A stretch of DNA of 64,000 nt from Lunularia cruciata (GCA_948567375.1 OX419761.1:40798501-40862500), one strand, 5' to 3'; numbered from the stretch's first letter, positions 21,880-32,725 are shown. The notes: a model not told the origin generated them from the sequence alone. Numbers and translations are program-made.

Positions 21880-23905
21880 GAAGTGCATTTTTGGATATGA
21901 AGAAGGTCTAGTTTAAGGGCACATCATCTCCAAGGATAGAAAAGCAGTTGATCTTGAGAAGGTGAGGAAAATATCAGACCTTCCATTCCCTTCAAGCTTG
22001 ACAAGGTTACACCAATTCTTGGGGATGGTTAGGTACTATAGGAGGTTCATCTTCTCATTTTCCAACAAGGCTTATGCATTAACCATCTACATGAAGAAGG
22101 GTGTAGAATATATGGTCATTTTGGAGGACAAGGAGACTCTCAAAGCTTTTGAGGAGCTCAAGCAATCCCTTGTTATAGCTTCAATTCTTGCTAAACCTGA
22201 TTGGAGTAAGCCTTTCATCCTCTACATTGATGCTGCTAATGTAGCTATAGGATGCACTCTTAGTCAATTAGACCAAGATGGGCATGATCATCCAATAGCT
22301 TATGCTAGTAGGCAAATGGTTTCAGGAGAAAAGAACTACTCTATCACAAAGAGAGAGAAGGGTTGGCGGTGATCTTTGGTCTCATGAAGTTTAGACACTA
22401 CTTGATTGGAGGGAAAGCCACCATTGTCATGGATCACAAGGCTTTGAAGTACATCTTCCACAAGCCTATTGTGGAGGGGAGACTACCAAGATGGATGATA
22501 CTCTTGTTTGAGTATGACTACACCATTGAGGATAATTCAAGGAAGAAACATGCAAATGAAAATATGTTATATAGGGCCTATGATCATGATGGAGATGAGC
22601 TAGTGGATGATTCCTTCCCGGGTGAGGAGCTCATGACATTCTCAGTCACTCAAGAGGTTCTAATGGAGTACAAGGAGATTGTGGATTTTGTGATAAGAGG
22701 TAATTATCCACAAGGGATGCATGCTAAGGAGAGGAAGGCCCTTGTAGCAAGATCTAGACCTTACACAATGGTGGAGGATATTATTTTTCACCAAAGAGCA
22801 GATGGTCTACTTTCAAGAGCAATGGGTAAGGAAGAGTCTATTCTACTCATAAAGGAGTTTCATGAATGTTTAGTGTGTAAATGACACTTTGCAGAAAAGG
22901 TGATTGCTTTCAAGATTCTAGATGTAGGTTACCATTGGAGAGGGATTATCAAGGATTATCTTGATTATTGCAAAACTTGTCATGTTTGTCAAGCTTTTGC
23001 TAGAAAGTCTATGTCCACTCCACCACCTAGATCAATTCCATTGCTAGTACCTTTTGAGAAGTGGAGAATCAATTTTGTAGGTCCTCTCAATAGAACCCCA
23101 AGGAACAATCGGTACATTGTGGTAGTTACTAATTACCTTACCAAGTGGATTGAGGCTAAACCATTGAGGGACAAGAATAAAGATGAAGTTGGAAGATTTC
23201 TATATGAACTCATTATCATTAGGTTTGGATGCTCTTTGGAGTTGGTTTCTTATAGAGGAAGAGAGTTTACAAGAAGCATCACCATTTTATGACATTTCTC
23301 TATCACACATAGAGTAACTACATCTTATAAGCCAAATTCCAATGGCTTGGCAGAGAGAACCAATCGGACCTTGTGCATGATGTTGGCCAAAGATGTAGAA
23401 ATGGAGGGGGCTAAACATCATTGGGACAAGAGGATTCATGCAGTTTTGTGGGAGTATAGGACAACCATGAAGACTTCCACCGGATATTATCCACTTCAAT
23501 TGTTATATGGTATTGAGTCTACCTTATCTATTCACTTTGATCTTCTTACTTCCCAAAGCATTCATAAGAGATTGAAGAAAGCACAAGGAGGTGATGGAGA
23601 GAAGTCAAGGAAAGATCAACTCATGGAGTTGGAAGAGGCAAGAGCAGTTGCTATGGTTTGAGTGGACCAAGCCCAAAGGAAACAAAAGGAGAGGTATGAC
23701 AAGAGGCAAGGAAAGAAGAGGTGATTGGGTAATGTTGTTTGATTCTATTCCATTCAAGAGAATGCAACAAAAGTTTTTGCCTAAGTACTTTGGAGCTTTC
23801 ATAGTAGAGAAGGTGTGAGGCAATTACATCTATGATCTCAAGGAGTTGGGAGGAAGACACTTTGATAGGATTAACCATGATAAGTTGAAGATGTATCATA
23901 GAAGG
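21880..23905 (+). pseudogene. A2 RT thumb, RNase H and integrase
   Basis: Open 21962-22369: RKISDLPFPSSLTRLHQFLG (RT thumb), then the RNase H core with YIDAANVAIGCTLSQ and ASRQMVSGEKNYS. A frame change leads into 22363-22881 (FRHYLIGGKATIVMDHKALK, then DYTIEDNSRKKHANEN) and the integrase zinc region (stop at 22882). 22900-23289 covers YCKTCHVCQAF and the first catalytic Asp (INFVGPLNRTPRN). 23347-23658 has AERTNRTLCMML with the catalytic Glu. The second Asp is lost (SYRGREF). The C-terminus is frameshifted. Confidence 0.78.
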
Positions 23906-23955
23906 TAGAGAGACCTTCACTTTGATGACAAAGTGAAATCTTAGTCTGGGGTAAA

Positions 23956-24643
23956 TGTAACACCCATTTGTGCATTTATGTGCTATTGTGATATTTAGTT
24001 TGGCATTATAAGTACTTGAGAAATATTATTTATATAGAGATAAAGGATAGTTCTACATTAATCATTATTAGCTAAAGTTATTCATAGCTAAGATAGAGGG
24101 GACCTTACCTTAGAGGAAGTAGAAAAGATGAGCATCACTATTTTGGATTCTAGTGTACTGAGTTGGTATTATTCATAGGTGTTTGGCTTTGAGGAAAGAG
24201 TTGAGAACTCTTGGGCCCACAAGCCTTTTTGTTTTGAATTTTTCTATAGTCCAAGGATAGCCCATGTGAAGGAATCCTTGATTTAGTGGTTGGGCCAAGA
24301 TAAGATCACATGCTTAGTATGTCCATGTGGATAGATATTCTTTTATAATTTTTGACTTTACTTGACTTTTAGCCTAGTAACTTGAGTTAATGTGGTAAAT
24401 AGTAACTTTAGTGCATAACTATTTCACAAGTATATAAACAAGGGATGAAGAGATACTCATCATCCTTTCATTTGCAACTATCTCTCTCTTATTGAGTTCT
24501 CTAGTGAGCAATGTCTTGAGTGTCGGAGTGTCAGCCTTGGAAGAGTATGATGGATTTGGGGTTCCTTGCCTTCTTGGTCCATGGTGCGCTACTATAATAA
24601 CCATCAAAGGTCCATATTGAGTGAGAGATATGACGGCTCACCA
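23956..24643 (+). repeat. A2 3' LTR
   Basis: Begins TGTAACACCCATTTG after the tract CTGGGGTAAA and ends near GGCTCACCA, about 688 bp. The TATA box TATATAAACA is at 24431-24440. It is similar throughout to the A1 and A3 LTRs. Confidence 0.85.
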
Positions 24644-24689
24644 TATGTGGTGGTGTTCACAAGATAAAGGTAGAATATACAAACCAGAT

Positions 24690-26023
24690 GCAAGAAGTCA
24701 TAAAGTAACTACAACAATGGAAGTTTTACTGCAAGAAGTTGAAGCGTACTCTTTGGTAGAAGAAATTGCCTTCTTGGGTCACAAGATCTCATCAGAGGAG
24801 ATCAAGATGGAAGAGGAGAAAATCAAGGCCATCACTTATTGGCCTCCTTTAAAAGATGCTATAGAACTACGAGCATTTAATAGATTGGCCAGTTCTTATT
24901 GATGGTTCATCCACTACTATGCTCATGTAGCCACACCATTGACTGATCTCTTGGGGAAGAAATCAAGATTTCAATGGACCAAAAAGCATAAAGAAGCATT
25001 CTAGAAGTTAAAACTTGTGGTGTCTTCAAGGCCTATTCTTCAACCATATGATTCTCAACTACCTTGTGTGATTGATTTCAATGCTTCTAACTTTCCAATT
25101 GGAACTATGTTGCAATAGGAGTTCCTAGATGGGTTACATCCCAATGCCTTTGTGTCTTTTAGACTAAATACAATAGAAAGGAATTACTTTGCTTGAGATC
25201 AAGAACAACTAGCAATGGTATATGCAACCAACATATGGAAGTATTATTCCTTGGGGAAACAAGTGATCATGCAAACTGATCACAAACCTTTGTTGCAGAC
25301 ATAACACTTGGTACACATGAAGAGTCTACATCATCAATGGGAGGAACAACTACAATTACTTGACATCAGCTTGAGTACAAACTTGGTCAATTTCACATCA
25401 TTCCCAATGCCTATCATGACAACCTGATTTGGAGTCTCTTTCTCTCATCACAAAGGCATTAACAATGATATCAATTAACTCCAAAGTCCAACTCAAGTTT
25501 AAGACTGCTTTATAGCAAGATCCTTTCTTTCAAATGTTACAAGGACTAAAACACATTCTCCTTCAAGGAAGGCCTCCTTTTCTATTAGAATTGGATTTAT
25601 GTTCCAGCCAAGGGTGATCTTTGACTTGTGCACCTCCAAGAAGCCCATGATTGATTGTTGGTCACTTGGGTGTGGACAAGACTTTGGGTACTCTCCAATG
25701 CCAATGGTGGCGTCCCAAAATGACATGAGATATTCAAGACTTTGTCTGATTGTGTGAGAGCTACCAATGCAACAAGGCTAGCAACCAAAACCAAGTGGAC
25801 TCCTTCAACCACTCTCCATTCCATCTACTTGATGGGAATACTAGAGCTTGGATCTCATCACATCCTTGCCCAAGACAAAGTAAGGTCACACAACAATAAT
25901 GGTGTTTGTGGATAAGCTTAGTAAGTAAATCCATTTGGTACCAACTATTGATACCATGGATGCTCTAACATTAGCATAGATCTACTCCAACATTATCTTC
26001 AAGCATCATGGATGCCTTCTGTA
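24690..26023 (+). pseudogene. B2 RT end, RNase H and integrase N-terminus, decayed
   Basis: Resumes where B1 reads the RT thumb: FLGHKISSE near 24775 and an EEEKIKAITYWPPLKDA stretch. RNase H follows (VIDFNASNFPIG near 25070; B1 has DFDASNFAIG, so the Asp is changed), then the integrase zinc region and core start (LDLITSLPKT at about 25850, with the first Asp). Many stops are present, several at positions where B1 has CGA or TGA. It ends near 26023 at simple repeats. Confidence 0.75.
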
Positions 26024-26085
26024 CTAAACCTTGTTCCTTGATTCCTTGATTCCTTGATCCTTGACCTTGTTCCTTGATTCACCTT
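26024..26085 (+). repeat. CCTTGATT-type simple repeat at a rearrangement junction
   Basis: Five to six degenerate copies of CCTTGATT or CCTTGTT lie exactly between the end of B2 and the start of a family-A pol piece. The stretch belongs to neither element and may be filler DNA from end joining. Confidence 0.6.
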
Positions 26086-26092
26086 GAAATTT

Positions 26093-26405
26093 TTAGCATG
26101 GAAGAGGAGGCTTCCACAGGGGAGGATGAATTCTGAATTTGATTCAAATGTATATCCCTTGTATGCTATGGATTTTTCACCTAAGCTAGAGGTTTTGAAG
26201 GACCCAGATAAATCACCATTGATACTTGAGGAGATAGAGAGGAGATTATCTACCCTCAAGTATGGTCCAAATGTTACCAAGGAGGAGAAGGTGAGATTTG
26301 AGGAGATTTTCCACAAGTTCATCCATGTATTCTCTTTGAGTTACAAGGATCTGAAGGAAGTCACCTTGAAGGAGCACAAGATAGAGGTGGAGTCACATGC
26401 AAGAT
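26093..26405 (+). pseudogene. Family A pol fragment (PR/RT spacer)
   Basis: An ORF from 26084 reads YPLYAMDFSPKLEVLKDPDK, then LEEIERRLSTLKYGPNVTKE, FHKFIHVFSLSYKDLKE and HKIEVESHAR, the segment that precedes RT in A3 (about 35530-35790) and A4. It stops in the middle of that segment, where an inverted LTR piece begins. Confidence 0.8.
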
Positions 26406-26744
26406 CTATGAGCCAACCTGTCTCACTCAGGATGAACCTCTGATGGCTATTATGGAAGCGCACCATGGACTAAGAAGACAAAGAACCCCAACTCCATCAA
26501 ACTCCTCCAAGGCTAACACTCTAGTACTCAAGACATTGAGTATTGGAGTGTTAGCCTAGAGAACTCAATGAGAGAGATAGATAGTTGCAAATGAAAGGAT
26601 GATGAGTACTTCCTCACCCCTTGTTTATATACTTGTGAAATAGTTACACACCAAAGTTACTAATTACTTGAGTAACTCAAGTTACTAGGCTAAAAGTCAA
26701 GTAAAGTCAAAATTTATAAAGGAATATCCATTCATATGGGCATG
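26406..26744 (-). repeat. Inverted family A LTR fragment (3' half of LTR)
   Basis: Plus-strand text such as CCTGTCTCACTCAGGATGAA is the reverse complement of the A LTR end, and the match continues through the inverted TATA region (TTGTTTATATACTTGTG at about 26621) to near 26744. Flanking A segments on both sides are in plus orientation, so this is a local inversion or a separate minus-strand insertion cut down to its LTR. Confidence 0.8.
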
Positions 26745-27189
26745 TTATGCGCATTGGGCTAGAAACTTTGAAAGTTGATAGGGTAAACTGCTCCTGCAAT
26801 TGCATGCTCTATAGAAAATTGTACATAGTCTGCCATTTCTTCAATTTTCAGTGGATTGTTGTGAAATTTTGCAAGAAAATTCAGTATGTTGTATCCTACT
26901 TGTTGACAAAAAGATTAGAGAGAGATTATTCTTGAGAATGGAGTTATGAGTTTTTGAAGTGAGGGGGGTGGTTTTCAGACCAAATCTGAAATATGTGTGT
27001 TGAATAGAAAGGTGTCTAGGCCAAACGGCTTCATGAAAAGATCTAAAATGTTTCAAGGAGGAGCGCTTGGAGTTGTGATCAAGTGTGAAAAATTTTAGAG
27101 GACTATCACATACTAGTTGAATGATTTGAGTGAAATTGTGAAGAAGGGTCAATTCTGCAAAGTTGAGATCTCATGCACGAAGAGTTTGA

Positions 27190-27705
27190 GAGCAACAAAA
27201 AGCATATTTGAGTGTTTAGATTCATCTTGGGAACATGGAGGATCATCAAGAGTGAAAATTGAGACTATTCAAGGTTCCCCAAGAGTTTGAGGTGATTTTA
27301 GGGGTGGATTTGAGGAAAAGAGAGTTGACAATAAATTTGAAGAGAGTGTTGAGAGAATCTAAAAACCTACACCACTTGGAGGAAAGAGTGAGTCTAAGTG
27401 CTTTCTATATGGAGATAAGGGACATAAGGCAAGTTCATGTATATTGACCTTTGAGAGCAAGAGATTGAGGGAAAGGAGAGGCTTACTTGACTTGGGTTTG
27501 CATGTTGGACCTTCTTCACCAAGATTGGGAAGGAGAAGATCAAAGACAAAGGAGTTGTGTGAGGTTTGTGGAGTGGAAGGACTTCCAAAAGGACATGAGT
27601 GTAGTGGAGTAAAAGCAATTTTGGAGACTTTGGTGGAGGATCTTGGAGAGAGTCTTTGTACAGCTATAGAAATACTACCACCTTCATTAGCTAGTTCTCA
27701 AGATT
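27190..27705 (+). pseudogene. A3 ORF0 (zinc-knuckle ORF upstream of gag)
   Basis: Two overlapping readings as in A4: an N-terminal piece ending SSRVKIETIQGSPRV with a stop at 27288, and a second frame 27259-27704. The second reads FKVPQEFEVILGVDLRKREL, then a knuckle region with a frameshift near 27400, KRLRERRGLLDLGLHVGPSS, CEVCGVEGLPKGHECSGVK and TAIEILPPSLASSQD. The C-terminal half (27444-27704) is fully open and close to A1 and A4, so this half is the best conserved. The product function is unknown. It lies about 55 bp left of the B1 insertion. Confidence 0.68.
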
Positions 27706-27760
27706 AGTGATAGAGATAATCTTTCAACTTATGGATAAACTATGAGAGTCTGATTAATAT

Positions 27761-28184
27761 TGTAACAATATGGAGTTTAGTGACAAAGTTAGTCGAGCTT
27801 ACAAAGTAGAGAATAAAGACAAAATAACCTAGAATATTCTAGAAGCATCTAAGAAGCTTCTTAGGAAGCTTCCCAACTAGTCAACTTGCGCCCTAAGCAG
27901 GTAGCTTCTAGAAGGAAGCTTCTAGAAGCTTCTAACTAGCTTAGCTTGCACGCCAAGTAGGCGGCTTCTAGAAGGAAGCTTCTTGAGAAGCTTCCTAGTT
28001 AACTTGGCTTGCACTCCAAGAAAGCAGCTCAAGGAAACTTCTTGAGAAGCTTCAAGGGTCTTGTATGCTACCTATAAATACCAAGGCCGAAGCTCATGCT
28101 AGGCATTCAGAGTTTTCCCTCATTCAAGTGTCCCAATGTGAGCTTCCATTCTCCTATTTCTCTCCTCGGTTTTGGTCTTTTACA
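27761..28184 (+). repeat. B1 5' LTR with heat-shock-element arrays
   Basis: Starts TGTAACAATATGG and ends GGTCTTTTACA. U3 carries inverted GAA/TTC units at 5-bp spacing: three at 27832-27844 (GAATATTCTAGAA) and four at 27915-27932 (GAAGCTTCTAGAAGCTTC), with further gapped pairs at 27853-27872 and 27975-27994. The TATA box CTATAAATA lies at 28072-28080, so these elements sit about 80-240 bp upstream. The pattern equals the binding consensus for heat shock factors. Confidence 0.93.
28072..28080 (+). promoter_or_regulatory. B1 LTR TATA box
   Basis: CTATAAATA occurs in both B1 LTRs (the other at about 33285) and in B2. Its place about 105 bp from the LTR end fits a U3 promoter with a short R-U5. 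Confidence 0.75.
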
Positions 28185-28185
28185 T

Positions 28186-28197
28186 TGGTATCAGAGC
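28186..28197 (+). promoter_or_regulatory. B1 primer binding site (initiator Met tRNA)
   Basis: TGGTATCAGAGC, one base after the LTR, is complementary to the 3' end of plant initiator methionine tRNA, the usual primer of plant chromoviruses and many copia elements. Confidence 0.92.
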
Positions 28198-28452
28198 AGG
28201 AATGGGATGGATGGAATTTATGGACCACCAAATCCACTTCTGCCAAACCATTGGGACTTTCATGTCCAGATATTACCAAAGCATTGTTTCACACAATTCA
28301 TCACCTCACGCTTTGGGCAGGATTTTCTACATATGATCACCGTGTCAGAGGAACCCTTGATACTTCCAGTTGTAACTTATGGAGAACGGTGGACGTGTTG
28401 TATCTATGTGTTAATCAACTAGATAAATTGCGGGTAGTGGAATAGAGTAGTA

Positions 28453-29352
28453 GTGATGGCGGCAATACCGGATGTTATCCTTGCAATGCAACAACAAATC
28501 GAGCATCTTACTCGATTGTTGGATGAACGAGACCAACAACGACGAGAACAGATAGACAGAGTGCCAGTTCGAGATAGAGAAGATCGCATTCGATTTCCAA
28601 AACCCAAGGTGTTTGAAGGCAAGAATCTTCCAGGCACAGTGGAGAATTTTGTGTTTGACTGTGAACGTTACTTTGGAGCCACCAATCTTCAAGACGAGCG
28701 GAAACAAATTCTCTTGACTTCTAGCCAGTTGGATGGAGTGGCAAAACTTTGGTGGCGATTCCGAGTAGAAAGAGCTGAACGACAAATTGTTACACCAATT
28801 TTTACATGGGCAAAATTCAAGGATGCAATACTTGGTCGATTTCAGACTATAAATGCCACCCGAGCTGCACGAGATAAATTGGCGGAGTTGAGGCAGATTG
28901 GCTCAGTGAGAAGCTACATCATACAATTTTAGAATATCATCATGCAAATTCCAGATATCCAAGAAGATGAAGTTCTGGATCGATTTGTGCAAGGATTGAA
29001 GTCACGAACCAGATTGGAGGTGACCATGCGAGAGCCACAGAATGTAGAACAAGCCATGCAATTGGCTGAGCGTTTTGATTCCTTAGTTGTGACAACTTGG
29101 TCTCGACCTCGATCTACACAAAACCCACCAGTACCACGAGTGGAAGAACCGGTACCAATGGAGATTGATGTTATCCAACAAAGACCACTTGGCACAGCAG
29201 ATAGAGAAAGATTACGACAAAATGGAGGTTGTTTCTATTGTTGCCAGTTGGGGCATCGCATTACTGAATGTCCACTCAGGAATGGACGACCTCGACAAGT
29301 TGCACAAGTGGAGGTTGTGGAGCGGAATGATCAGGGAAACGAGGAATCCCAA
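28453..29352 (+). pseudogene. B1 gag, one premature stop
   Basis: The likely start is the ATG at 28453 or 28456 (MAAIPDVILAMQQQ). A heptad-rich N-terminus is followed by the capsid core (FVFDCERYFGATNLQDERK, LDGVAKLWWRFRVE, AKFKDAILGRFQ). A TAG at 28930-28932 (IIQF*NIIM) interrupts it, after which the frame continues to a CCHC nucleocapsid knuckle CFYCCQLGHRITEC (about 29230-29271). The usual Gly after the second Cys is Cys here. A stop at 29353 ends gag; pol lies in another frame. About 300 codons in total, normal for a chromovirus gag. Confidence 0.88.
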
Positions 29353-29354
29353 TA

Positions 29355-30716
29355 GGAGATTTTGAGCCGCCTACTGGGAGCTTGATTAGTTCTAATGGGA
29401 TTGAAGGCTCGACCTATGCAAGTTTGCTTCACTTGCAAGGTATGATATCTAATCGGGGTTGTAGAATTTTGGTTGATTCTGGAAGTTCAGAGAATTGCAT
29501 GTCTATGCAAGTAGCAAAGGAATTGGGTATTCCTATCAAGCCAGTGATTGGAAGTAGTTTGATGATGGCGGATGGTAGAAAGGGTTCTGCATTCCGCACC
29601 TTGCATCCTGTTACCTTCAAGATTGGGAAGGAGTATTTGGAGTGTATGAGGTTTGTAGTGGCACCTCTACATTATGATATCATTTTGGGTCTACCTTGGC
29701 TTGAATGTCATAAGGTTCAATTTGATTGGACCCGACACCAAATTCAAGTACAACACCAAGGTAGGAATTTCCGATTAGGTTGTCTGGCACCTCTGAGTAA
29801 GACACCTAAGAATAGTCAGTCCCAAGATGGGAAGTTTGTCGAGAAGGTAGCCATAGAGCAAATCTGGAAGGGAGATGAGTCCCAAGATGGGAAGTTTGCC
29901 AGGAAGGCAACTGTGGAGCAAGCTCGGAAGAGAGATGAGTCCCTAGAAGGGAAGTTTGTTAATGAAGCAGCCATAGAGCAAGCTTTGGAGGAAGATAAGT
30001 CTGTATTCGTGGTGTGGATAAAGCCGATTGCACAAGAACAATCTGAGGAGGGCCAAGTGCCGCATCAAGCGACGGTTGATCGGATAGTTCAAGAGTTTGC
30101 AAATGTGTTTCTAGATGATATGCCAAAGGGATTACCCTCTGATCGAGGTATGCCCTTCAAGATCAAGTTATTGCCAGGGAGTACTCCAGTGAGTAGACCA
30201 ATCTATCGGCTCTCACCAAAGGAGTTGGAGGAGTTGCGAACAACACTTACAGAGTTGTTGGAGAAGGATTTCATACAACATAGTACCTCTCCTTGGGGAG
30301 CACCGGTACTATTTGTTCCAAAGAAGGATGGAGGACTTTGTTTCTGTATTGATTATCGTGGGCTCAATAAGCAAACCGTGAAGAATGCATATCCCTTGCC
30401 TCGGATCGATGACTTGCTTGATCAATTAAGTGGAGCACGATACTTTTCCAAGCTAGATCTTCGTAGCGGCTATTGGCAAATTCCTATTGAAGGAGAGGAC
30501 GTGAAAAAGACTGCCTTTCGTACAAGGTATGGACATTTTGAGTGGAGAGTTCTACCTTTCAGACTCACTAATGCTCTAGTAGTCTTCATGGATCAGATGC
30601 ATCGGGTGTTGGAGGGGCTATTGGATCAGTCTATGGTAGTGTTCTTGGATGATATCTTAATCTATAGTAGGACAGAGGCAGAACACATGAATCATGTGCG
30701 AGAAGTCCTAAGATGA
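29355..30716 (+). pseudogene. B1 pol: protease and reverse transcriptase
   Basis: Open to the TGA at 30714. The aspartic protease has active-site [11 protein letters not shown] (about 29470) and the flap-side [15 protein letters not shown] spacer with three 20-residue repeats (29821-30000) follows. RT then begins near 30150: [64 protein letters not shown] and the catalytic FLDDILIYS (about 30646). The frame differs from gag, so gag-pol expression would need recoding or initiation downstream. The stop at 30714 falls in the RT thumb at EVLR, where B2 has TAA and the ancestor probably had CGA. Confidence 0.88.
29821..30000 (+). repeat. Three in-frame 60-bp repeats between protease and RT
   Basis: Units at 29821, 29881 and 29941 each encode a 20-residue block of the form SxxGKFxxxAxxEQxxxxDE (first [20 protein letters not shown]). 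The period is exactly 60 bp, so the frame is kept. The repeat lies in the spacer after the protease. B2 is truncated at the start of this region. Confidence 0.92.
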
Positions 30717-32725
30717 CTACGACAGTGGAAATTTTACTGCAAGAAGTCAAAGTGTGTTTTTTGGCAAAAGGAGGTTACCTTCTTGGGTCATAAGATCTCA
30801 TCAGAGGGGATCAAGATGGAAGAAGAGAAGATCAAGGCCATTACTGATTGGCCTACCCCGAAGGATGCTACCGAAGTATGAGCGTTCAACGGATTGGCCA
30901 GTTTTTACCGACGGTTCATCCACTATTATGCTCACGTGGCTGCACCATTGACTGACCTCTTGGGAAAGAACTCGAGCTTCCAATGGACCACCAAGCATGA
31001 AGAAGCATTCCAGAAGTTAAAGCATATGGTGTCTTCAAGACCCATTCTTCAACCATATGATCCTCAACTACCTTGTGTGGTTGATTTTGATGCTTCTAAC
31101 TTTGCAATTGGAGCTGTGTTGCAACAAGAATTTCCAGATGGACTACATCCTATTGCCTTTGTGTCTCGCCGACTAAATACAGCTGAAAGAAATTACTCTG
31201 CTCGAGATTGGGAACAACTTGCAATGGTATATGCCACCAAGGTATGGAGGCATTATCTCTTGGGGAAACAAGTGATCATGCGAACTGATCATTGTTGCAG
31301 ACCTTACACCTAGATCACATGAAGAGTCGACATCATCGATGGGAAGAGCAACTCCAATTGTTCGACATCAAACTTGAGTACAAACCAGGTCGGTTTCATG
31401 TCATCCTTGATGCTCTATCACGATGACCTGATTTGAAGTCTCTTCCTCTCATCGTGGCAACAATTACGACGGTGTCAATTGATCCCAAGATTCATAACGA
31501 GTTTTGGTTAGCCCTACAGCAAGATCCCTTCTTCCAAATGGTACACGGTCGTCTAACAGCACGCGACAAGGAGTACAACACCTTCTCTTTCAAGGAAGGC
31601 CTTTTATTCCATGCAGACCAGATCTATGTTCCAACCAAAGGTGATCTTCGACTTGTGCGCCTTCAAGAAGCCCATGATTTACCAATAGCTGGTCACATGG
31701 GAGTGGACAAGACCTTGGGCACCCTCCAACGCCAATGGTGGTGGCCCAACATGACACGAGATGTTTGAGACTTTGTCCGATCATGTGAGAGTTGCCAACG
31801 AAACAAGGCCAGCAACCAGAAGCCGAGTGGACTCCTTCAACCACTTGCCATTCCATCCGCTCGTTGGGAGCATGTGAGCTTGGATCTCATCACATCCTTG
31901 CCAAAGACAAAACAAGGACACACCGCAATTGTGGTGTTTGTGGATAAGCTTAGTAAGCAAATCCACTTGGCACCAACCTGTGATACCGTGGATGCTCCAA
32001 CCTTAGCGCAAATCTACTTCGACAATGTCTTCAAGCATCATGGGATGCAACATGTACTCATCTCCGACCGTGATCCTCGATTTACCGGGAAGTTTTGGCA
32101 AGCACTCTTCCAGATACTCGGCACCAAGCTTGCTTTGTCCACGGCCTATCATCCTCAAACTGATGGACAAACCGAACGCGCCAATCGTACATTGGAGGAT
32201 ATGTTGCGGGCCTTTGTCAATGTCCACCATACCAACTGGGATGAATGTCTTGCAGCTGCAAAATTTGCCTACAACAATTCCAAACAGGCAAGCACTGGAT
32301 TTTCTCCCTTCTTTCTCAATTTTGGCCAAGATCCGCTTGTTCCAGATTCTCTTCTTGCTCCCCCTCCCTCTCAGGTTCCTCATACTTCTACATTCTTGAC
32401 CACTATATCCCAATCTCTCCAACAAGCCAAATCTCACCTCCTTGTTGCTCAGAATCGCCAAAAACAATATGCAGACCATCATCGTCATGATCTCACCTTT
32501 GAAGTTGGTGATAAAGTCATGCTATCCTCTAGTAACCTCCCTCTCCCACTTGATACCCAAGTTCGTAAACTTGCTCCTAATTGGATAGGACCCTTTGATA
32601 TCACCCACATTATCTCTCCTATTGCTTATCATCTTGCCTTACCTTGTCACATGCGTATCCATCCTGTCTTTCATATTTCCAAGTTGAAACCCTTTGTTCC
32701 TAACCCTTCTTCCTTTTCCTCTTGA
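30717..32725 (+). pseudogene. B1 pol: RNase H and integrase
   Basis: Continues the RT thumb (FYCKKSKCVFWQ; stop at 30879 in ATEV*AF). RNase H follows from 30894 (VDFDASNFAIGAVLQQ, FVSRRLNTAERNYSA, MRTDH near 31280 with a small deletion and frameshift). Integrase has the HHCC finger HDLPIAGH...CESCQRNK (about 31669-31806) and a core with D in SLDLITSLP (31880), D in ISDRDPRFTGKFW (32065) and E in DGQTERANRTLEDM (32168), so the DDE triad is intact. Stops at 31423 and 31766 are TGA. The segment 31874-32722 is fully open and ends at TGA 32723. Confidence 0.88.

Larger units (their letters stand above)
21869..24643 (+). mobile_element. Family A fragment A2 (RT end to 3' LTR) inside B2
   Basis: Starts abruptly inside the A reverse transcriptase (KKCIFGYEEGLV) and continues through RNase H, integrase, PPT and a complete 3' LTR (23956-24643). 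No A 5' half is present. B2 sequence flanks it on both sides, but the B2 piece between protease and RT end is missing, so this is not a clean insertion. A deletion or recombination between nested elements is the likeliest history. Confidence 0.75.
19091..26023 (+). mobile_element. Chromovirus family B, copy B2, heavily degraded and mosaic
   Basis: An older relative of B1. The order is 5' LTR (19091-20198, interrupted by mitochondrial DNA), decayed tRNA-Met primer site (20200-20211), gag (20460-21375), protease (21380-21860), a family-A fragment (21869-24643) in place of most of RT, then RT end, RNase H and integrase (24690-26023). The integrase C-terminus, chromodomain and 3' LTR are missing; the copy stops at a junction of short CCTTGATT repeats. 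Alignment with B1 shows many CG to CA/TG changes. Confidence 0.8.

Noticed and set aside
27841-28060. Regularly spaced GAAGCTTC palindromes as a CRISPR-like or stem-loop array
   Set aside because: Spacing is irregular, there are no unique spacers, the host is a eukaryote, and heat-shock-element arrays explain the pattern better.
28065-28445. 126- and 108-codon ORFs over the B1 LTR end and leader
   Set aside because: They overlap the LTR, primer site and untranslated leader in two frames, and are not conserved in B2.
32003-32488. 161-codon minus-strand ORF
   Set aside because: Antisense shadow of the B1 integrase, which has clear catalytic motifs on the plus strand.
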